A stretch of DNA of 64,000 nucleotides, taken from the NCBI RefSeq assembly GCF_029784165.1, contig NC_073696.1:112438665-112502664 (forward strand), written 5' to 3'. This document shows, piece by piece, positions 57,901 to 64,000 of the stretch. Both the position numbers and the translations under genes were made by a program. The DNA comes from Wyeomyia smithii. Taxonomy: Eukaryota > Arthropoda > Insecta > Diptera > Culicidae. Below the pieces are notes generated by a model that did no database searches, had not been told where the DNA came from, and saw only the letters and a list, made by a program, of their open reading frames with translations. Numbering within the stretch: position 1 is the first letter of the stretch; every line of letters starts with the position of its first letter.

Positions 57901-58089
57901 GGAGATTTACAAAAACTCACGAGAAATAAATCAAAATTTCTAATCATCGGATACTGTAAAGTGAAACATTGATCATGAAATCATACCCAGATCAATTACA
58001 ATGAGAAAATATTGGTTAACCATTGCTCGGCTCCAAGACTGGTCCAAGACGTGTTTCTTCTGTTAGGAATCCATCTTCAAATAATTTGG
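54906..58089. other. Unassigned sequence with a CCCGGGA cluster
   Basis: No gene recognised. At 56696-56805, GTTTGCAATCCCGGGA is followed by at least six CCCGGGA units in direct and inverted form within otherwise AT-rich DNA, probably one end of a small transposon. The remainder is AT-rich without domains. Confidence 0.45.
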
Positions 58090-59113
58090 TATCTACTAAC
58101 ATGTCAAAGTCATTTACTATTTAATAACTGCTAATAATGCTAATTTTGAATCTGATTATTTTCCTACAACTTTTTTCATATCCCATGAGACTGTTTTAAA
58201 TTGCACTAGTTCGGTGTTTGATTATCACAAAACTAATCGAAATAAATATCGTTCCACGATCGAAGAAAACTGGAATTGAAATAACATTTTACCAAATAGT
58301 GCTGACATTGACAGAGCATCAAACGATTTGAGCTGTTTTATTCTTGATGCACGGAACTGATCAGTTCTTGAGGCTCGAATAAAATTTAATTCACCAGTTA
58401 TTGACAATATCAATACCAAAGATCTCATGATAATTTGTTGAAAATTATTTATTTGTTTATATGACGACTGAAACGGTTAGTTTGATGGGTTTATCGGCTT
58501 AATCAGTCCGTGTATACTAGCAAAAACGATTTGTTTTTTTTCTTATTCCGACAGTTTCGGTGACTTTATTTCACCTTTTTCAAGGAGTAGAAAGGATAAT
58601 CGTTCTATTGTTAAGTGTGTTGGTGTCCAACATCGGTTGTCTGGTGTGTATTACAAATGGCGTCCCACTTTGGTGCATGTGTACCTATTTTTGTGTGCCA
58701 CACTGTATAAGCTTCTGAAGCTTTTTCTAGCACATACTTTTTTCAAGCACTTTTATGGCAATTTCACTTTAATCGGGTAATATTAGTAGACTACAAGAAT
58801 TAGTAGACTACAGAGAGAAACGCAAAACCAACAGCTTAGAATATTTATTACCCGATTAAAGTGAAATTGCCATAAAAGTGCTTGAAAAAAGTAAGTGCTA
58901 GAAAAAGCTTCAGAAGCTTATACAGTGTAGCACACAAAAATAGGTACACATGCACCAAAGTGGGACGCCATTTGTAATACACACCAGACAACCGATGTTG
59001 GACACCAACACACTTAACAATAGAACGATTATCCTTCCTACTGCCTTGAAAAAGGTGAAATAAAGTCACCGAAACTGTCGGAATAAGAAAAAAAAAACAA
59101 ATCGTTTTTGCTA

Positions 59114-60208
59114 CACCCAACGCAAACGGGGAACATTTTATTACTTTAGGGCAATTTTTTATTACTAATTGTGTCTTATGACTGCGCATTATACACAATT
59201 AGTAACAACTAAAAAGTAACAAAAATTATGACGGCCACACGCTTGTATGTGTTTCTGCAGGAGAACATACAGCCAAGCACCGCACTGCATGTGTTAGCAA
59301 GACTTCACTCGCTACATTTGTATTGATGCAAAAATCTGGTTTATTTTTGTCCCTTTCATCCATTCATAATCAGAATCTATACCGTCAACCTCAATTGTCT
59401 AATTAGAAACACTTTCGTTTCGTCCCCCAGTGTTTACTTGAAATGGAAATATGTAATACTGTCTGACCAGAGTTGCCGAAGTTGCGAATATTGTTCTGGA
59501 TGGGCACAAGTTTTGTATTTTCAAACAGGTCCAAATAAGTTTCCATGAACCAACGATTATGTGCTGTAGATAGCTTGCAAGAAAGCGAATGTTTTTGTTT
59601 TTCTCTAACGCAGTTTACAGATCGTGATGTCATTTTAAGGCGCATTTCAAGTCTTTAAAATCATCAACGTTTGCTCACTCTATGACGGGGAAAATGCTGC
59701 TTGGCAGCTCTTGTCATTTTTTTTCGCTACTCCGTATGCATACAACGAGCGAACTAATACACGCACACCGGATGAATTGGAGATAGAAGAAACTTGAAAG
59801 GCCTCTGCCAGGTTGAACGCCAACACGAGCGATGGGGCGAGATTTCTGCCGAAGGTTAATGAACAGTTTTACTTACGGCTGTTTATTTACCGACGGCAAG
59901 AATCTCGCCCGATCGCTCGCGTTGGCATTCAGCCTGGCAGAGGCCTAACATGTGCAACATATGCGATGGTGTGTGGTTTTTTTTTACTTGAGATGGAAAG
60001 GGAGCATTTTGCGATAGAAAAAAATTTGCATGTGGTTGAAACGACCATTATTAGATAGTCGTTCTCCCGTAACACGTGCTAAATATATGACAGTATGTGT
60101 TGTTACTCGACTGGGGAAGAATTTTATTGCCTTTTAAGTAATAGGTTCGTTACCCAAAAGGCAATTTTGCGCTATTGCTTCTTAAGTAATAAGGAAAAGT
60201 TTTGCGTG
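59114..60208. mobile_element. TA-flanked insert inside the hairpin element
   Basis: Starts CACCCAACGCAAA and ends TTTTGCGTG, partly complementary termini with TTATTACTT just inside both. TA occurs at 59112-59113 and 60209-60210. Removing the insert plus one TA restores GCTAGTATACACGG, the exact complement of CCGTGTATACTAGC in the left arm. A TA duplication fits a Tc1/mariner-type MITE. It has no coding capacity. Confidence 0.75.
59799..59946. repeat. Imperfect 53-bp inverted repeat
   Basis: AGGCCTCTGCCAGGTTGAAC at 59799 pairs with the stretch ending GCCTGGCAGAGGCCT at 59946. The arms of about 53 bases have a few mismatches and a loop of about 42 bases. GC-rich in AT-rich surroundings. Confidence 0.85.
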
Positions 60209-60860
60209 TAGTATACACGGACTGATTAAGCCGATAAACCCATCAAAGAAAATTATTTAATTTACAAAAAGTAGGATTTCCAAAAGGGAATCAAGCATTG
60301 ATTCAGTCTTGTGCGGAATAAAAATTTAATGGTTTAAGTTGAATAGCTTAAGGTTCTTAAGAAGCTCATTTCAGTCCTGAAGGATGGTAAAGGCATTCCT
60401 AAGGAATGAAAAAAAACCCAAAACCTTGCTTAGCAGTTTAAGAGTACTCATAATTGGAATTCGAAGGGATTCGGGAACGGATCTTCTGAAAATGAAGCAT
60501 CACAGAAGTATGATCAGATCATCACTTAAGAATTTCTTTCTGAAGAGGTATAGACTGCCCCAAGCTCTCTAAATTTCTTGCTGAAAAACTTTAACAAATG
60601 CTGGAGTTAGTATATCTTCTCACAAAAAGCGAAAAATACCAGAAAAAAACTCTAATTTTAAAACCTGAAAACAATCTAGCTAAAGCATCAAGTAACACAA
60701 TATTAATGAGAATTCATTTATTTTTTTCAAATGTGTGACGTCATACGTGTTGCAATCGCGGCTGCGGCTTGGAACACAACCGAATGTTTTTCGTGTTGGC
60801 TTTGATGAATAACAATTTTCGTAGCCCTACGTTGGGCTTACATTTGTGCACATGTGCCTC

Positions 60861-61076
60861 CCCAGCTGGTCTCGAGGTACGATGCTGGCCCAACAAGCCA
60901 GTTGTCGTAGGTTCGAGTCTCGGCTCGGGAGAGACTGTTAGTGTCAGTAGGATCGTAGCGCTAGCCCCGCAATTGTCCTGTACACTCAACAGTTGGCTGC
61001 GAAGTCTGTGTATAGTAAACAGAAGGTCAAGTTCCGAATCGGAATGTAGCACCAAGGCTTTGCTTTGCTTTGCAAT
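60861..61076 (+). mobile_element. tRNA-type SINE (Feilai-like)
   Basis: The head CAGCTGGTCTCGAGGTACGA is followed by a B-box GGTTCGAGTCT (about 60910-60920), GGCTCGGGAGAGACTG, a body with GAAGTCTGTGTATAGTAAAC, and a short TTTGC-repeat 3' end. It is transcribed by Pol III if active and mobilised by a partner LINE. It matches the minus copies at 41060-41275 (full) and 34283-34375 (partial). The ORFs over it are spurious. Confidence 0.82.
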
Positions 61077-61623
61077 AATCTTAACACTTTTTTGTTTCAT
61101 TTTGGGCCCCCAAACAACACTAAATTTATCCAAAGTCGATTGGTTTTGCCTCCACTTGGCGCATTGAATTTCAAATTTGTATAGAAATTTGTAAGGAAAA
61201 CTCACTTTTTCGCATTTTCCTTTCTGGAGAGCTCAGAAGGCCTTAAACCATACGATTCATGACTTCAAAATGTAGGTTTTACGTTGCTTAACAACATCAC
61301 TAACAACATCATTGAGCTAGGATGTACCAAAAAAAAATTTAAAAGCTGTTAAAAGTTGAATATGTCGAGTTATATCCGGAAAATCCTTTTTTTTCACACT
61401 TCCAGTGTACCGGCGTCAGTAGGATATTCATCAGAAGTAACCTGTCGTATAGAGTTTATCCCCTGAGCTGGATTAAGAAAACAAATGTAAATATTCTGGG
61501 CGTATTCAGGATCTACATCTTGTTGCAAAGATTAAGCAACATATGTGATAAGAATTATTGATACAATTAGCATTATTCAATTGTTTACGAATCAACCATA
61601 AATCAGATTGGTAAAACGTATTA
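61077..61623. other. Unassigned sequence
   Basis: AT-rich. No gene, repeat or RNA recognised. Confidence 0.35.
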
Positions 61624-61865
61624 GGGTAATCGCTCCATTATTCATCTCAACAGCTTGGTGCACCTATATTCATCTTATTTCTCTCATTTGTCCAATTTAC
61701 CGTCAAATTTCTACAAATTTTTGAAAGTAAATCTATTCGCTTCTCGATTTTCTCAAGTGGCTGAAAATTTTACGTTGAAAATATGGTAAAATTTGATGAT
61801 AATTTGATCAACGAGGCGTGATGAGATGAATATAGGTACTGAGATGAATATAGGAGCGGTTACCT
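61624..61865. mobile_element. Small TA-flanked MITE (CTCCATTATTCATCTCA family)
   Basis: 242 bp, left end GGGTAATCGCTCCATTATTC, right end the complement of AGGTAACCGCTCC, TA at 61622-61623 and 61866-61867. It shares the internal TTATTCATCTCA motif with the larger element at 20036-20957. Confidence 0.8.
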
Positions 61866-61867
61866 TA

Positions 61868-64000
61868 GTTCAAATATACATTAAACTTCCATGTGCTGAC
61901 AGCACTGTACGGTTTACTAGACTGCTTTGCCACTAGGTATCACTATAGAGAAGCCTAAAGATGGAATAACGTTTACCATCAGTTCTTATCTTCGTTTGGT
62001 AGTCTTTTCCGGCTCGTCAAATCGCTCAGATTTTTGCGCTCTTCCGCGAAATAAGTAACCATGCAGAAAGTAGCTCATTAAAGCAAAGTGTCAGAGCTAA
62101 GAAAACACTCCGGACAGTCTCTGCTAATGAAAACGGCATCCTAAAGGGGTGTTGAGAGAAATTAGTGAATTGCCTAAAATAAATTTTGTCGTAAACCATA
62201 GCAACGAAATGAGAGGTGATATGTTGTTTTGGACTGCATTGTTTGCTCAAATACCAAGCTAGTCTCTAAAAAGATACCTATCATTCATTTAAAATATTTT
62301 TGTTAAAATATAATATCCAATACAAGCTATTTTGGAATAAAATACATTTGAATTATAACTTCAAACTAATATATACTACGACGTGTAAATACACACATCT
62401 TTTAAATAAACAAAACTTAAATCCGCTTTACGGCTATCCACTGCAAGCGTGAGTGGATCAGATTTCACGGCGGTAGGTGCAAACTGCCAGCCATAAAGGC
62501 AAAAACAATATTTCCTCACATAACGCAGTTTCGCGTCACATTCCGAAACTGTGTAAAGCAGCGCGCAACGCTTCCCATCCTGAAACTCTAGCCGTCGCGC
62601 GCTCTGGCCCGATGCGCAGCGAGGTGGAAAATTTTACGAGCGGCATCACAACGGCTCACAGTTTTCATATCATTTTCATAATTTACATATTCAAAATTTT
62701 CCACCGTTGGTCAACTGCTGGAAGTGGGGTGCAGGGTGCACGTGCTACGTTTGTCAGTGTTGCCAACAGTGTTGGCAGGGCGATGGAACTATCACTCAAT
62801 AGTACAGCTTTTTGTGCACTACTGGTGATTTAGAAAAAAAGTTGATATGCCAATTACTTGGAAAATTGTAATTTTCTGCAAAAAAAGTAATTAATATCCA
62901 CTAGAACCGCCTCTATACAACAGTTCAAGAGCGACACCGTGTGTGCGTGCTGTAAACACAGATGTTTGACGGCTTGCAACACGTGGCATGACTGTCGAAG
63001 CTGTACAAGTGGACGGATGAATCGACAGCATCGGCGACGGAATATGTTTACACGTTTATGAAATTACCGCCAATGAAGAGAAAGAATAATAAACAGCAAC
63101 AATGTTTTTGTTTCGATTTTCCTCCTCGCTGCGCGTGGAAGTGAGCACCCGAACGTTGTGTTGGAGGCGTGCATCAAGAAAAGAAGGATATGTATCATTT
63201 ATTATTATTATCATAAGCCGGAAAGTAACATCCATCGGCGATGATGGCGACGGTTTGCTTGGAAAACAATTTAATTGAGTAGATAATTTTTCAACCTTCC
63301 CTCACTGTGAGACGATATGTGCTGCTACTAAACTGCCCCCGAATAGGATCCGACGTTTGGAGCAGCGTTTAAACAGTTTGAAATGTTGCATACGGTGGCG
63401 GTTATTTGTACAAAGTTTTCGAGTTTTCCGAGCCACTTGAGGACCAACAGCCAAGCATATCGCATGATAAATACAAGAAAGAGTTAAATGAATGGAACAT
63501 AAACAGTGTTGTATCGGTTCGTGACACTGATGAGTAACATCTTGAAGGGAAGATTAACCATTTTTGGAATTGATACTCTCGGCTTGTACGGGATTAGTAG
63601 CCAATTGTGTCATTTCAACTTAACGCTGACTGTTAGTGAATTGCGAAATTGCGATTATACTGGTTCTATCAGTTTATCCCACCTGAGAGTCAAACATACA
63701 ATAATGATCATTTAACCAGTATTCTACCGAAACAGCCACTGGGAAGTTAAGTTTATGATATCAAATAGTAAACTCAACAAATAATTGGAAAAAATGTGCT
63801 CGTGGCTTATCCTTCGCCGGCTCACACTGTCCTCCTGAACGCTGACGAAGATGGTTCTTGGAACCCTTCGTTCCAAAAATCCGAGTGGTCGCAAATCCAT
63901 CTCGATCTTATGAACATTATATATATGATTCACTTCGTGCGAGAGCTATGTCTGTTCGACGCCTGTGGAACCCATAGCAGGTCCGTAGTGAATATGCCTT
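61868..64000. other. Unassigned sequence to window end
   Basis: No gene recognised. 62440-63130 is less AT-rich and contains a 118-codon plus-strand ORF (62477-62833) without a family motif. This could be a promoter or 5' UTR of an off-window gene, but nothing in the sequence proves it. Confidence 0.35.

Larger units (their letters stand above)
58452..60248. mobile_element. Hairpin element with ~300-bp inverted arms
   Basis: The left arm 58481-58782 is complementary, nearly base for base, to 58846-59113 plus 60211-60247. The outer ends include GATGGGTTTATCGGCTTAAT in the left arm and its exact complement at 60225-60244. The loop is 63 bases (58783-58845). The arms contain no recognised gene. 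The right arm is interrupted by a 1095-bp insert. The flanks AAAATTATTTA may be the target duplication; the left side carries about 29 extra bases outside the inverted repeat. Confidence 0.8.
58090..60560 (+). pseudogene. Fossil Jockey-type ORF2 fragment split by nested insertions
   Basis: 58095-58440 decodes, with stops, to ANFESDYFPTTFFISHETVL, then SSVFDYHK, SADIDRASNDL and ILDARN. This aligns residue by residue with the endonuclease tail and linker of the Jockey element at 3029-3300. After an insertion the same protein continues at about 60340-60560: LISVLKDGKG, QFKSTHNWNSKGFGNG, EASQKYDQIIT and EFLSEE, aligning with 3510-3700. It is a clearly older, diverged relative of the Jockey copy at 2302-5287. 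It is nonfunctional and mostly missing. The insertion duplicated AAAATTATTTA (58441-58451 and 60249-60259). Confidence 0.75.

Overview
This window looks like transposon-dense, gene-poor DNA from a mosquito, most likely Aedes or a close relative. That is an inference from the mix of elements: DD37E mariner-type transposase relics, a BEL/Pao LTR element, Jockey-, RTE- and R1-like non-LTR elements, tRNA-type SINEs resembling Feilai, and many small inverted-repeat elements. The AT-rich base composition and lack of long cellular ORFs fit. I could not recognise any host protein-coding gene, tRNA or rRNA, so the window is probably intergenic or inside a very large intron.

0-10.5 kb: a decayed DD37E transposase (584-1474), then a satellite related to GTTAGAG. 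The satellite is split by a 6.2-kb DNA transposon with terminal inverted repeats of about 700 bp (2109-8285). That transposon was hit by an internally deleted Jockey-type retroelement (2302-5287) and by a GGGTTC-rich hAT-like MITE (5896-6459). The satellite resumes, carries a Harbinger-like MITE (8534-8888), and grades into about 1.2 kb of nearly pure (AGAGT)n.

10.5-21 kb: mostly unassigned sequence, with a large fold-back element (13031-14550), a 5' fragment of an RTE-type element (16336-16990), a dispersed repeat whose second copy lies at 30768-31708, and a TA-flanked MITE (20036-20957).

21.2-29.2 kb: a structurally complete, apparently young BEL/Pao LTR retrotransposon. It has 805-bp LTRs differing only at two adjacent bases, the 5-bp target duplication ATCGC, a primer-binding site, gag, and an uninterrupted 1327-aa pol (protease, RT, RNase H, integrase). 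It split an RTE-type element whose body continues to 30767. Gag and pol are in different frames, joined by a canonical -1 slippery heptamer GGGAAAA just before the gag stop. The 5' leader holds four repeats of a splice-donor-like motif.

31-47.3 kb: RTE- and R1-like relics on both strands, nested or head to head, a TA-flanked MITE, two SINE copies in minus orientation, and one more RT fragment.

47.3-64 kb: sparse sequence, a second DD37E relic (minus strand), a mosquito-type repeat with a TG microsatellite, a 1.86-kb inverted-repeat element with an internal 142-bp triplication, and a nested stack at 58.1-60.6 kb (Jockey fossil, then a hairpin element, then a TA-flanked insert that itself contains a short hairpin). 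A plus-strand SINE and a small MITE follow.

The elements do not cooperate functionally. The value of the window is its readable insertion chronology, supported by target-site duplications and by empty-site comparisons within the window.
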